NCBI GenBank assembly: GCA_026987025.1 | Contig: JALSNJ010000039.1 | Coordinates: 19,191 to 83,190 of the forward strand | Source of the DNA: Candidatus Aminicenantota bacterium | GTDB taxonomy: Bacteria > Acidobacteriota > Aminicenantia > S016-38 | DNA: 64,000 nucleotides | Reading direction: 5' to 3' | In this document: piece after piece, positions 7,743-15,564 of the stretch | Layout: each line of letters opens with the position of its first letter | Numbering within the stretch: position 1 is the first letter of the stretch | Notes under the pieces: model-generated | What the model was told of the DNA's origin: nothing | Database searches by the model: none | What the model saw: only the letters and a program-made list of their open reading frames with translations | Position numbers and translations under genes: made by a program

Positions 7743-9154
7743 CACCCTATCCTCAGGGTTATGAAGAAGGTCTGCTCTCCCCGGGCCACCGTAAGAAGAA
7801 CTATGTCTCCCTTTCTCAGGCGGCCCACCAAGGTTTTAAATTCCGCCACTGACTTCACGGGCTGTCGGTTTATTTCCAGGATGACATCCCCGGGCTGAAT
7901 TCCAGCCCTCTGGGCAGGGCTTCCTGGTTTAACCCTGGAAACCTCTACCCCGTAGGGATAAAACCTCCTCAGGCGGCGGGAAAGGGGGGAAACCTCTATT
8001 CCCAGGGGATTTCCCTGGGCGAAGTAGGCAGGGGCCTGACTTTCGCTTCCAAGAACCACCGGAATTTTTATTTCCTTCCCGTTCCTTATTACCTTAAGGA
8101 CTATTCTGTCCCCCGGGGAATGTCTCATTATGGCTATCTTAAGGTCCAGGGGATTTTTTATTTCCCTACCATCCACACCCACCACCACATCGTAACGGCG
8201 AAGGCCTGCCTTCTCTGCCGGAGAACCCTTTATAACATTGGAAATAATGGCTCCCTTCGCCACTTTAAGCCCCAGGGCCTTGGCCATGTCCTCGTTCACC
8301 GCCTGCATCTGAATTCCCAGGAAGGGCCTGACGACCTTTCCCTTGCTCATGAGGTCCTTTATCACCTTCTTGGCCAGGTTGGAGGGGATGGCAAAGCCAA
8401 GCCCCATAAAGCCCCCGGTCTCCGTCTGGATGGCGGCGTTAACCCCTATGACCTCCCCCCGGAGGTTCACCAGAGGACCTCCGCTATTTCCCCGGTTTAT
8501 GGCGGCATCGGTCTGAATGAAGTCCTCGTATTCGGAAAGGGGAAGTTGTCTTCCCTTGGCGGATATTATTCCAGCGGTGACGGTGTAATCTAAACCTAAG
8601 GGATTTCCTATGGCCAAAACCCACTCCCCTACCTTTATCTTGGAAGAATCCCCCCACTTCAAATAGGGAAGATTTTTAGCGTTTATTTTAAGCAGGGCCA
8701 GGTCGGATTTCTTGTCAGTTCCTATTATTTTGGCCTTTAATTTTCTTCCGTCTATGAGTTTAACCACAACCTTTTTGGCTCCCTCCACCACATGGTTGTT
8801 GGTGACTATATAACCATCGGGGGAGATCAAAAAGCCCGACCCCAGGCCCTTGAGTATTTCCTTCCTCTTAGGGCTCGGTAGATTTTCCCCGAAGAACCAG
8901 CGGAAAAAGGGATCAGAAAAAAAGTCACTGAAGGGAGATGAGTACTCCACCACGGCCTCGGTCTCCACCCGAACCACCGCAGGTTTCACCTTTTCCGCCA
9001 CCTTAACGAAGACCTCGTTAAAGGGAAGGGACTCGTCGGCGAAGGCCACCGGAGGTTTGGGAACCTCCCCGGTGGATTTTGAAGCCTTTATCCCTATGAA
9101 AATTCCAAGAACCAAAGCCAGGATGAGGGCCAGACTCAATCTAAATCTTCTCAT
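7742..9154 (-). CDS. degP: HtrA/DegP-type periplasmic serine protease
   Basis: 470 residues. An N-terminal signal/anchor segment (about 4-24) is followed by a trypsin-like domain with His121 (TNNHVVEG), Asp151 (KKSDLALLKI) and Ser224 (RGNSGGPLV), then two PDZ domains (about 265-360 and 375-465). It degrades or refolds damaged envelope proteins. I chose ATG 9154 over an upstream in-frame start at 9181 because GGAGGAGG lies directly before it, and because the shorter form gives a clean signal segment. It sits between murI and dapF in an envelope-related gene run. Confidence 0.95.
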   Translation of the reverse strand: MRRFRLSLALILALVLGIFIGIKASKSTGEVPKPPVAFADESLPFNEVFVKVAEKVKPAVVRVETEAVVEYSSPFSDFFSDPFFRWFFGENLPSPKRKEILKGLGSGFLISPDGYIVTNNHVVEGAKKVVVKLIDGRKLKAKIIGTDKKSDLALLKINAKNLPYLKWGDSSKIKVGEWVLAIGNPLGLDYTVTAGIISAKGRQLPLSEYEDFIQTDAAINRGNSGGPLVNLRGEVIGVNAAIQTETGGFMGLGFAIPSNLAKKVIKDLMSKGKVVRPFLGIQMQAVNEDMAKALGLKVAKGAIISNVIKGSPAEKAGLRRYDVVVGVDGREIKNPLDLKIAIMRHSPGDRIVLKVIRNGKEIKIPVVLGSESQAPAYFAQGNPLGIEVSPLSRRLRRFYPYGVEVSRVKPGSPAQRAGIQPGDVILEINRQPVKSVAEFKTLVGRLRKGDIVLLTVARGEQTFFITLRIG

Positions 9155-9174
9155 GTCTACCTCCTCCCTAAATT

Positions 9175-9978
9175 TTAACACAAGGAAAATTTTCTCTCCT
9201 CTATTTTCACTTTACGCCCCAGAAAGAGGGAGGAAACCCTCTCAAATTTCTCCAGAAAATCCGTAACGAAAAAAAGGTCCTCTTCCCGGGAGGGGGTTTC
9301 CCTTAAAAGATTCCTCTCCCTCAATATTTCCCTCAGTTCCAGCCCCACAGCCTCACCGGATTCTACCAGGACCTTATCATCCCCCACTGCCTCTGAAATA
9401 GCCTTCTTTATCACAGGATAATGTGTACAACCCAAAATCAGGGTGTCAATTTTGTCCCTCCATCCGCGGAGATATTCCTCCGCTACCATGCGGGTCACCG
9501 GATGGTATATCCATCCCTCCTCCACCAGGGGGACGAAAAGAGGACAGGCCTTAGCGTAAACCTCAGCTCCGCCCTGTCTCAAAATTTTCTGATACTTTCC
9601 GCTTCTTATGGTGGCTTCAGTCCCAATGACCCCTATTTTCCCGCCCCGGCTTACCTCCAGCGCCCTTCTGGCGCTGGGCTCAATAACCCCCAGGATCACC
9701 AGATGGGGATATTTTTTCTTTAAATCCTCTATGGCCACCGAGGAGGAAGTGTTGCATGCCACCACCAAGGCCTTAATGTCAAATTGAAGGAGAAACTCTG
9801 CGTTTTCCAAGGAGAACCTTATTATGGTCCCCGGAGACTTGGTGCCATAAGGAAGGCGGGCCGTGTCGCCAAGGTATACAAATCTCTCCCCGGGAAGTAT
9901 CTCCTTGAGGGCCCTGTATACGGTAAGACCTCCTATGCCAGAGTCAAAAATTCCTATGGGGCTTTCATTCTTCTGCAT
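9175..9978 (-). CDS. murI: glutamate racemase
   Basis: Makes D-glutamate for peptidoglycan. 267 residues from ATG 9978. The N-terminal substrate loop is IGIFDSGIGGLTV; catalytic Cys75 is in VVACNTSS and the second cysteine is in LGCTHYPV near 186. Both acid/base cysteines and their neighbouring motifs are intact. An in-frame start at 10023 is open but would add an unconserved leader inside the upstream gene. It begins within the last 14 bases of the GerMN gene. Confidence 0.95.
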   Translation of the reverse strand: MQKNESPIGIFDSGIGGLTVYRALKEILPGERFVYLGDTARLPYGTKSPGTIIRFSLENAEFLLQFDIKALVVACNTSSSVAIEDLKKKYPHLVILGVIEPSARRALEVSRGGKIGVIGTEATIRSGKYQKILRQGGAEVYAKACPLFVPLVEEGWIYHPVTRMVAEEYLRGWRDKIDTLILGCTHYPVIKKAISEAVGDDKVLVESGEAVGLELREILRERNLLRETPSREEDLFFVTDFLEKFERVSSLFLGRKVKIEERKFSLC

Positions 9979-10534
9979 AGCTGAGGTCCTGAAAGAAGGG
10001 ATACTTGAGGCTAACATGGCCAAAGAGTGTTTTCCGCTCCATTCCCCCCACCACTATTTTCACCTTATCCACAGCTTCCAGATTATATGTGAGGGAATCC
10101 ACCAAGGAATAAACCGTCAGAAGCTCGTACTGGCTTCCGAAGCCCTGCCCGGGAAGGATCACATCCACCACCGCCTCCCCGTTGATTATAAAAACCCGCC
10201 TTATATCCCCTCCGGGAGGAAAGGGGGATAGGGCTCCGGAAGGGGGAACCTTAAGCTGAGAGAGTATTTCCATGGCCTTCTGCTCCGGGCTGCCCTTTTT
10301 TTCTATTTCCCGGAGCTGCCTTTTCAAATAACCCTCCATGGTGGGGAAGAAAAGGATAACCTCTTCCTTCTCCGCCTTTGATTCCACTTCCCTTTCCCCC
10401 CCGGAAGCCGCCCTCCCATCCGCCGATGGTCCCTCTACCTTTGAACCACCTCCTCTTATAAAAAGGTAGACGGTCAGGGAAACCATAAGGGCCAGAACTA
10501 CAACAGCCGAGAAAAATATCAGGGATTTCTTCAT
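9965..10534 (-). CDS. membrane-anchored GerMN domain protein
   Basis: 189 residues. A single N-terminal transmembrane helix (about 5-26) and a low-complexity Glu/Lys/Gly linker lead to a GerMN domain (about 60-175). The domain shows an RRVFIINGEAVVDV strand pair, GQGFGSQYELLTVYSLVDSL, and VKIVVGGMERKTLFGHV. GerMN domains occur in GerM and in envelope lipoproteins, often beside amidase genes as here. It probably binds or supports a cell-wall protein outside the cytoplasmic membrane. No sporulation genes are visible, so the domain name should not be read as evidence of spores. Its ATG overlaps the amidase stop. Confidence 0.75.
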   Translation of the reverse strand: MKKSLIFFSAVVVLALMVSLTVYLFIRGGGSKVEGPSADGRAASGGEREVESKAEKEEVILFFPTMEGYLKRQLREIEKKGSPEQKAMEILSQLKVPPSGALSPFPPGGDIRRVFIINGEAVVDVILPGQGFGSQYELLTVYSLVDSLTYNLEAVDKVKIVVGGMERKTLFGHVSLKYPFFQDLSYAEE

Positions 10535-11568
10535 CGGCGCAGACTTCCCATGTATTTCTTAAGGCCCCTTAGAATAGCTTCTTCCAGCCTTCTTCGGTAT
10601 TCCGGGGTGTTCAGAAGCTTTTCTTCCTCAGGGTTGGAGATAAAATCAACCTCCACTAAAACCGCGGGCATGGTGGCTCCCATGAGAACAGCGAAGGGGG
10701 CCTGTTTTACCCCTCTGTTTTTAACCCCTATCTCCGCAGCCAGCTCCTGCTGTATGGCCTCCGCCAGTTTGCTGGATTGATAGAGGTACTGGTTCTGGGC
10801 CATATCCCAGAGTATCAGGCCTATGTCAGTATTGGGGGCCCTGGTTATCTCCCCCATGTTTTCCTTGTAGGCTAAAAGCCTGCTTTCTCTATCGGTGGCA
10901 GTCGAGCTCAAAAAATAGGTCTCCGGGCCCTTTACCGTAGGGTCGTCGCTGTAGTTGAAGTGAATGCTTACAAACAGGTCGGCCTTGGCGTTGTTGGCTA
11001 TGGCGGTCCTTTCGTCAAGGCCAAGAAAACTATCGTCCCTGCGGGTTAAAATAACCCTTACCCCCAGGCGGGACTCCAGAAGAACCTTCAGTTCTTTGCA
11101 GAAGGTAAGGGCCAGATCCTTTTCCTTGGTCCCTCCCCTTCCCACCGCGCCTTCCTCCTGACCTCCGTGGCCGGGATCCAGCACCACCGTCCTCAGGGCG
11201 TATTTCATTATCCTGCCCTGAGGTCTGGGTCGGACATCCACCACTATACGGAAGGGGTCCTGAAGTTCAAACACCTTCCAGAGGGAGGATTTTCTGAACC
11301 GGATGAGGACGAGGGTTCCACCTTCCACCCTCTTCGCTTCCACGGCAGAGAAAATCCTGCTATCCACCGAAGGTGTGGGTTTGATGGAGTGATCTCCATG
11401 AAGAATAATCTGAAGAAAGAACTCTCCGTACTCACCGATGGAATATTGAATTGGGGATGGGGCCTCTATCACGAACCTGGAAAACCCTTTGTGGTCAGCC
11501 CAGCGGGTTTTCAGCTCGGCCGTCCACAGAAGGGGAAAAATCAACAGGAAAAGGGCCAGCTTCCTCAT
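10531..11568 (-). CDS. amiC: N-acetylmuramoyl-L-alanine amidase with AMIN domain
   Basis: 345 residues: signal peptide (1-16), an AMIN domain (about 20-115) that targets the septum or wall, and an Amidase_3 zinc domain (about 125-340). The zinc ligands and catalytic Glu are in VVLDPGHGGQEEGA (His), a Glu before KEKDLALTF, FVSIHFNYS (His) and LVEVDFISNPEEE (Glu). It cleaves the amide between MurNAc and the stem peptide during daughter-cell separation. It follows tmRNA on the same strand; TAAAAT lies eight bases before the ATG with no clear ribosome site, so a nearly leaderless transcript is possible. Confidence 0.92.
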   Translation of the reverse strand: MRKLALFLLIFPLLWTAELKTRWADHKGFSRFVIEAPSPIQYSIGEYGEFFLQIILHGDHSIKPTPSVDSRIFSAVEAKRVEGGTLVLIRFRKSSLWKVFELQDPFRIVVDVRPRPQGRIMKYALRTVVLDPGHGGQEEGAVGRGGTKEKDLALTFCKELKVLLESRLGVRVILTRRDDSFLGLDERTAIANNAKADLFVSIHFNYSDDPTVKGPETYFLSSTATDRESRLLAYKENMGEITRAPNTDIGLILWDMAQNQYLYQSSKLAEAIQQELAAEIGVKNRGVKQAPFAVLMGATMPAVLVEVDFISNPEEEKLLNTPEYRRRLEEAILRGLKKYMGSLRR

Positions 11569-11593
11569 AAGGGACTATTTTAACATAAAAAAA

Positions 11594-11940
11594 TGGAGGC
11601 GGCGGGACTCGAACCCGCGTCCAGAGGTGGCGATCCCAGGGCCTCTACATGCTTAGCCCCTTCTTTCTCCCTTCGCCCTTCCTCGCCCGAAGGGGCAGGG
11701 CTCGGAAGGGCTATCCCCCTGAATCTCGTTTCGACAGTCGGGGGAAGCCTGTCGGAACCACCCTGCTTCTTGTCGCCTGCTGAGCCCCGCAGGGAAGGGC
11801 TTCAGCAGACGGCTGCCTCACTTAGGCAGCGAGAGCAAGATCGTTCGCACTTCTTGTGCTACCGCCTGTTTTACGAGGGTGGCGGCACCTCGGCATGCAG
11901 CCCTGCAACCGCTGCACCCCTGTCGAATCCAATCGCCCCC
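11594..11940 (-). ncRNA. ssrA: transfer-messenger RNA (tmRNA)
   Basis: Rescues stalled ribosomes together with SmpB (59786-60238). The 5' end reads GGGGGCGATTGGATTCGAC and the 3' end GGTTCGAGTCCCGCCGCCTCC-A, which fold into a tRNA-Ala-like acceptor. GGGGGCG pairs with CGCCTCC, including a G3-U70 wobble, the identity mark for AlaRS. The 3' CCA is not encoded; seven T residues follow and may end transcription. The single-piece length is 347 bases. The tag frame lies at 11848-11822. A promoter fits directly upstream. Confidence 0.96.
11822..11848 (-). other. tmRNA tag-peptide reading frame (ANDLALAA)
   Basis: Inside tmRNA, codons GCG AAC GAT CTT GCT CTC GCT GCC followed by TAA encode A-N-D-L-A-L-A-A. 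The ending ALAA is the usual protease signal, and AND is the usual beginning in many bacteria. The tag is short; the resume codon is inferred from the AND start, because the frame stays open further upstream. Confidence 0.8.
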
Positions 11941-11948
11941 TTTTAAAT

Positions 11949-11977
11949 ATTATAATTCAAAAAGGGGAATTTTTCCA
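11949..11977 (-). promoter_or_regulatory. tmRNA promoter
   Basis: Minus strand: TGGAAA (11977-11972), a 17-base spacer and TATAAT (11954-11949). The start point expected seven to nine bases downstream coincides with the tmRNA 5' end at about 11940. Confidence 0.75.
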
Positions 11978-11980
11978 TAT

Positions 11981-12685
11981 TCAGGTTATCCCCAGGGCCC
12001 TTTTGAGCTCCTGCACCTCTTTTTCGGTAAGGGTCCTGGCCTGACCGCCTTTGAGGCTGCCGAGTTTAAGGGGACCCAGGCTGATCCTCGTCATGGCCAT
12101 AACCGAAAGCTCTCTTCTGAGGAACATGGTCCTGAGCAGGGAGGGAAACCTGTGGGTAAATTGAAGCAGGAGGGAAACCTTATCCCCCCTGCGGCGCTCG
12201 CTCAGAATTTTCTCCACCCTGAGGAAGTGTCCCTGAACCTTCATTCCGGAGAGAAGTTTTTCCCGGTCCTTCGCCTTCCAGGGACCCTTTATTTTTACCC
12301 TGTAAAGGGAAGGAAGGTCGGCCCTGGCCAGGGCCCTGGAAAGCCAGGGCTGGTTGTGAAGGAGTATGAGCCCTGAGGCGAATTTAGGCAAAAGGGCATC
12401 AGGGTAGACCCGGAAGGCCAGTTTCTTGAAAAAGGGATAGATCCCATCCCTGGCTATAAAGGAGCTGTTGTAATCCTTGGGCTTGTATGCCATGTAAATG
12501 AGGGGCCTGGAGGGCAATTTCACTCTGAGATTAGCGAAGTACACCACGGCTCTGGTAGGGTCCACTTCCCTGGAAGGGTTGGTTACCACTTCGCCGTCCA
12601 CCACCACCGAACCTTCCTTTATAATCACCGCAGCCTCCTTCCGGGGAGCCACCCCCGCTGCCTGCAGGAACTCGTCAAGTCTCAT
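11981..12685 (-). CDS. RsuA/RluB-family pseudouridine-synthase-like protein lacking the catalytic Asp
   Basis: 234 residues: an N-terminal S4 RNA-binding domain (RLDEFLQAAGVAPRKEAAVI..., 1-55) and a C-terminal domain of the RsuA/RluB/RluE fold. Position and fold match RluB, which commonly follows scpB. The motif that should read GRLDxxTSGLLLL is ALLPKFASGLILL, so the catalytic Asp is Pro100 and the Arg is lost as well. The SGLILL strand is kept. It may bind rRNA without modifying it. The start is ATG 12685 in overlap with the scpB stop; an upstream in-frame start at 12718 would sit inside scpB. Confidence 0.75.
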   Translation of the reverse strand: MRLDEFLQAAGVAPRKEAAVIIKEGSVVVDGEVVTNPSREVDPTRAVVYFANLRVKLPSRPLIYMAYKPKDYNSSFIARDGIYPFFKKLAFRVYPDALLPKFASGLILLHNQPWLSRALARADLPSLYRVKIKGPWKAKDREKLLSGMKVQGHFLRVEKILSERRRGDKVSLLLQFTHRFPSLLRTMFLRRELSVMAMTRISLGPLKLGSLKGGQARTLTEKEVQELKRALGIT

Positions 12686-13184
12686 CGCCGCCCAGTTCCT
12701 GAAGGGAATTAAGGCCAAAAACCTTCAAAAATTCTTCGGTGGTGGCATAAAGGAAGGGCCTTCCCGCCAGCTGTCTCTTCCTCCCCACCGCCCTGACCAG
12801 CCCCCTGGCTATCAAGGTCTGTAGGGGAACGGAGGAATCCCTTCCCCTTATGGCGTTTATCTCCGGAAGGGTAATGGGCTGGCGATGGGCCACAATGGCC
12901 AGGGTCTCCAGGGCTGCCCTGGATAGCTTCCTCTTTCTGGAAGCCCCCAGCCTCATCAGGTCATCAAAGAGCTCCTCCTTGGTGGCCAGGACAAAACCCC
13001 CTGCCACCCTCTCCAGGCGGAGACCCCGGTCCTCCCCCTCCATTTCCTTTGCCATCCTCTCCAGGGCCTCCTCCACCATGGAGGGAGCAACTCCCAGCCG
13101 TTGGGAAACCTCCTTCACAGAAAGGGGCCTTTCGGAAAGAAAAAGATATGCCTCCAGCAGGGCTTTAAGCCTGAGCAACTTCAT
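12675..13184 (-). CDS. scpB: segregation and condensation protein B
   Basis: 169 residues with two winged-helix domains. KALLEAYLFLSERPLSVKEVSQRLGV opens the first; the second contains RAALETLAIVAHRQPITLPEINAIRG, the ScpB signature, then an ARGLVRAVGRKRQLAGRPFLYATTEEFL ending split by the wing. It binds ScpA and SMC in the bacterial condensin. ATG 13184 is preferred over TTG 13190. The start overlaps the end of scpA, as in most genomes. Confidence 0.94.
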   Translation of the reverse strand: MKLLRLKALLEAYLFLSERPLSVKEVSQRLGVAPSMVEEALERMAKEMEGEDRGLRLERVAGGFVLATKEELFDDLMRLGASRKRKLSRAALETLAIVAHRQPITLPEINAIRGRDSSVPLQTLIARGLVRAVGRKRQLAGRPFLYATTEEFLKVFGLNSLQELGGDET

Positions 13185-13863
13185 TTTCAAAGGCTTCCCT
13201 GGTCCATATAAATATTTCAGAAAAGGGAAATTCCTGTATCGCTATTATATCCCCCTGGCGGAGCATCTCCAGAAGGAAAAAGAATGTGAAGATGGCCTCC
13301 TCTCCGTCCTGGCAGAGGGAAATCAGGCTTCTCAGAGAGAGCTTACCCATCCTTTCTATTTCTTCCTTCAACCTGTTCATAAACTCAGAAAAATCCCTTC
13401 TCCCCACGGTTCTTTCCAGCTGACGGCGAGCCGCCTCCCTCCTCAGGATGGAAAAATACGCCTCTGCAAACTCCTCCGGGTCCCCAACCACCTCCTCCTT
13501 CACCGGTATCCCCTGGCGGCTATGGTGAAACACCCGCCACCTCCTCTTTTGAAGCTCCTCCAGCTTATCCCTCCATCGGGAAAGCCAATCGGGTTCGGCC
13601 CTCTCCTGCGGGGGGGCCTCCTCTTCCGGAATCAGCTCCTTCTGGAAAGGTAAAAGAACCGCCAGCTTTATGAAGATCAAAAGGGAAAGCAAATACAGGT
13701 AGTGGGCCGCTCTGTTTATATCCACCCCCGGGGCCCTGGAATACTCCAAGAGCTTTCCGGCTATGTACATAAGGGAAACCCTCTTTATGTCTATAATGCT
13801 CCTTCTAACCAGCTGATAGAGGGTTTCCAATGTCCCCTCAAAACCGTCAAACTTTAATTCCAA
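13165..13863 (-). CDS. scpA: segregation and condensation protein A
   Basis: Kleisin subunit of the SMC-ScpAB condensin, 232 residues. The N-terminal helix region FDGFEGTLETLYQLVRRSIIDI matches the kleisin domain that contacts the SMC neck, and AHYLYLLSLLIFIKLAVLLP corresponds to the family's YLVMAATLLxIKSxxLLP. The C-terminal winged-helix part reads EAIFTFFFLLEMLRQGDIIAIQ. It starts at TTG 13863, overlapping the trpS stop by 17 bases; the order trpS-scpA-scpB-rluB is a common one. Confidence 0.92.
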   Translation of the reverse strand: MELKFDGFEGTLETLYQLVRRSIIDIKRVSLMYIAGKLLEYSRAPGVDINRAAHYLYLLSLLIFIKLAVLLPFQKELIPEEEAPPQERAEPDWLSRWRDKLEELQKRRWRVFHHSRQGIPVKEEVVGDPEEFAEAYFSILRREAARRQLERTVGRRDFSEFMNRLKEEIERMGKLSLRSLISLCQDGEEAIFTFFFLLEMLRQGDIIAIQEFPFSEIFIWTREAFENEVAQA

Positions 13864-14836
13864 TCCCCATAACCTCCCTTACTTCCTCCAGGGTCTGTTC
13901 AGCCACCCTGGCGGCCCTCCTGGAACCCTCCACCAGAATCTCCTTTATCTCCTCCTTCTTCCTCATGAGACTTTCCTTCTTCTCCCTGAAGGCGGCAAAT
14001 CTGAGGGTAAGCTCCTCCACCAGCACCCTCTTGCAATCAAGGCAACCGATGGAGGCGGTGGTGCACCCCTGATAAAGCTCCCTCCTCTTTTCCTCCGGGG
14101 TAAAGGCCCTGTGCAGAGTCCAAACGGGACAATCCTCAGGCTTCCCCGGGTCACTCCTTCTTTTCCTCCGGGTGTCGGTCATCATGGGAAATATCTTTCT
14201 CCTTAAGACATCCGGGGGATCGTCCATGAATATGGCGTTCCCGTAGCTTTTGCTCATCTTCCTCCCATCGGTTCCCAGTATTTTGGGAACCGGGGTCAGA
14301 ATCTCCTTGGGCTCCGGGAAGACCTCCCCGTAAAGGTGGTTGAACCTCCTTACGATTTCCCTAGCCAGCTCTATGTGGTACTTCTGGTCCTCCCCCACGG
14401 GAACCAGCTCCGCCTTGTAAATTATTATGTCTGCGGTCTGGAGCACAGGATAACCCAAGAAACCGTAGGTGTGCAGGTCCCGGTCGGAAAGTTGCCGCAT
14501 CTGTTCCTTGTAGGTGGGAACCCTCAGGAGCCAGCCCAGGGGGGTTATCATGGAAAGGAGAAGGTGAAGTTCCGCGTGCTGTTTTACCAAGCTTTGAAGG
14601 AAGACGGTGGACCTTTCCGGGTCAATTCCTGCAGCCATCCAATCGGCGGCTATTTCAACGATGTTCTCCCGTATCTGGGACGGGTTTTCGTAATCGGTGG
14701 TAAGGGCGTGCCAGTCCACTATAACGAAGAAGCTTTCGTATTTTTCCTGAAGCTCCACCCAGTTCTGCAGCGCCCCAACCCAGTGACCCAGATGAAGCTT
14801 ACCGGTAGGTCTCATTCCGCTGAGAACCCGTTTCAT
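13847..14836 (-). CDS. trpS: tryptophanyl-tRNA synthetase
   Basis: Class I synthetase that charges tRNA-Trp, 329 residues, the usual bacterial length. It opens with SGMRPTGKLHLGHWVGAL (HIGH-type motif), has GIDPERSTVFLQS and ITPLGWLLRVPTYKEQ in the substrate region, and KMSKSYGN at about residue 197. A cysteine-containing segment GCTTASIGCLDCKR is near residue 265. AAGGAGG lies before the ATG at 14836. The stop overlaps scpA. Confidence 0.96.
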   Translation of the reverse strand: MKRVLSGMRPTGKLHLGHWVGALQNWVELQEKYESFFVIVDWHALTTDYENPSQIRENIVEIAADWMAAGIDPERSTVFLQSLVKQHAELHLLLSMITPLGWLLRVPTYKEQMRQLSDRDLHTYGFLGYPVLQTADIIIYKAELVPVGEDQKYHIELAREIVRRFNHLYGEVFPEPKEILTPVPKILGTDGRKMSKSYGNAIFMDDPPDVLRRKIFPMMTDTRRKRRSDPGKPEDCPVWTLHRAFTPEEKRRELYQGCTTASIGCLDCKRVLVEELTLRFAAFREKKESLMRKKEEIKEILVEGSRRAARVAEQTLEEVREVMGIGIKV

Positions 14837-14845
14837 ATCACCTCC

Positions 14846-15523
14846 TTAAAGAAGGATCCTGTTCAACAGGTAATAAATGGGGGAGGCCATGGCGTTTAGA
14901 ATACCTATGTAAGAGTCCATGTATATAAAAAGGAAGAGTATGAGGATTCCGTAGCGCTCCATACTATAGTAGCCGGGGAGAAGTCTCCTGGGCAGGAGCC
15001 ACGCCAGAACCCTGCTGCCGTCCAGAGGGGGAATGGGAAGGAGGTTGAAAAGGGCAAGGAAAAAGTTTATGAGGAAGGAGTAGATGAACAGCAAAACAAA
15101 AAGGGAAATGAAGGGCAGCGGTCCTCCCTCCCTCATGAACCTTATGGCAAAGAAAACGGAAGCCGGGGAAAGCTTCCTCAGAAAAATCAGAAGTATCCCT
15201 GAGGCAGCCCCCAGGGCTATATTGGAGCCCGGGCCTGCGATGGCCACCAGCATCATCCCCTTCCTCCAATCCCTGAACCTGGCGGGATTCACGGGAACCG
15301 GCTTTGCCCAACCGAATATGGGCATGTGAAAGAGGGCGAGGAAAAGGGGAAGGATTACCGTCCCCACGGGGTCTATGTGGTGCAGCGGATTTAAGGTCAG
15401 CCTTCCGCTGTACTTTGCGGTGGGGTCTCCCAGAAGGTAAGCCACATATCCGTGGCTCGTCTCGTGCACCACCACCGCGAAAAGCACCACTGCCAGCTGT
15501 AGAACAACGCTTAGAGCATTCAT
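14846..15523 (-). CDS. site-2 protease family (M50) membrane metalloprotease
   Basis: 225 residues, mostly hydrophobic. Zinc motif His20-Glu21-xx-His24 (HETSH) lies in the first transmembrane segment; the second metal motif is NLLPIPPLDGSRV near residue 150. This is the short, PDZ-free rhomboid-like S2P type found next to trpS and scpAB in many bacteria. It cleaves membrane-embedded substrates that are not known here. The ATG has no ribosome-binding site, and a -10 hexamer sits exactly six bases upstream, so a leaderless message is likely. Confidence 0.9.
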   Translation of the reverse strand: MNALSVVLQLAVVLFAVVVHETSHGYVAYLLGDPTAKYSGRLTLNPLHHIDPVGTVILPLFLALFHMPIFGWAKPVPVNPARFRDWRKGMMLVAIAGPGSNIALGAASGILLIFLRKLSPASVFFAIRFMREGGPLPFISLFVLLFIYSFLINFFLALFNLLPIPPLDGSRVLAWLLPRRLLPGYYSMERYGILILFLFIYMDSYIGILNAMASPIYYLLNRILL

Positions 15524-15529
15524 CTAATA

Positions 15530-15535
15530 AATATA
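15530..15535 (-). promoter_or_regulatory. -10 hexamer of the M50 protease gene, leaderless type
   Basis: TATATT on the minus strand (15535-15530), then six bases (TATTAG) and the ATG at 15523. Transcription would start on or next to the start codon. No TTGACA-like box stands out upstream. Confidence 0.5.
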
Positions 15536-15564
15536 TCAGATAACCGTTGTTTAAAAAAGAGGGC

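Noticed and set aside
11593..11946. Plus-strand open frame of 117 codons
   Set aside because: It lies opposite tmRNA, whose ends, tag frame and promoter are clear.
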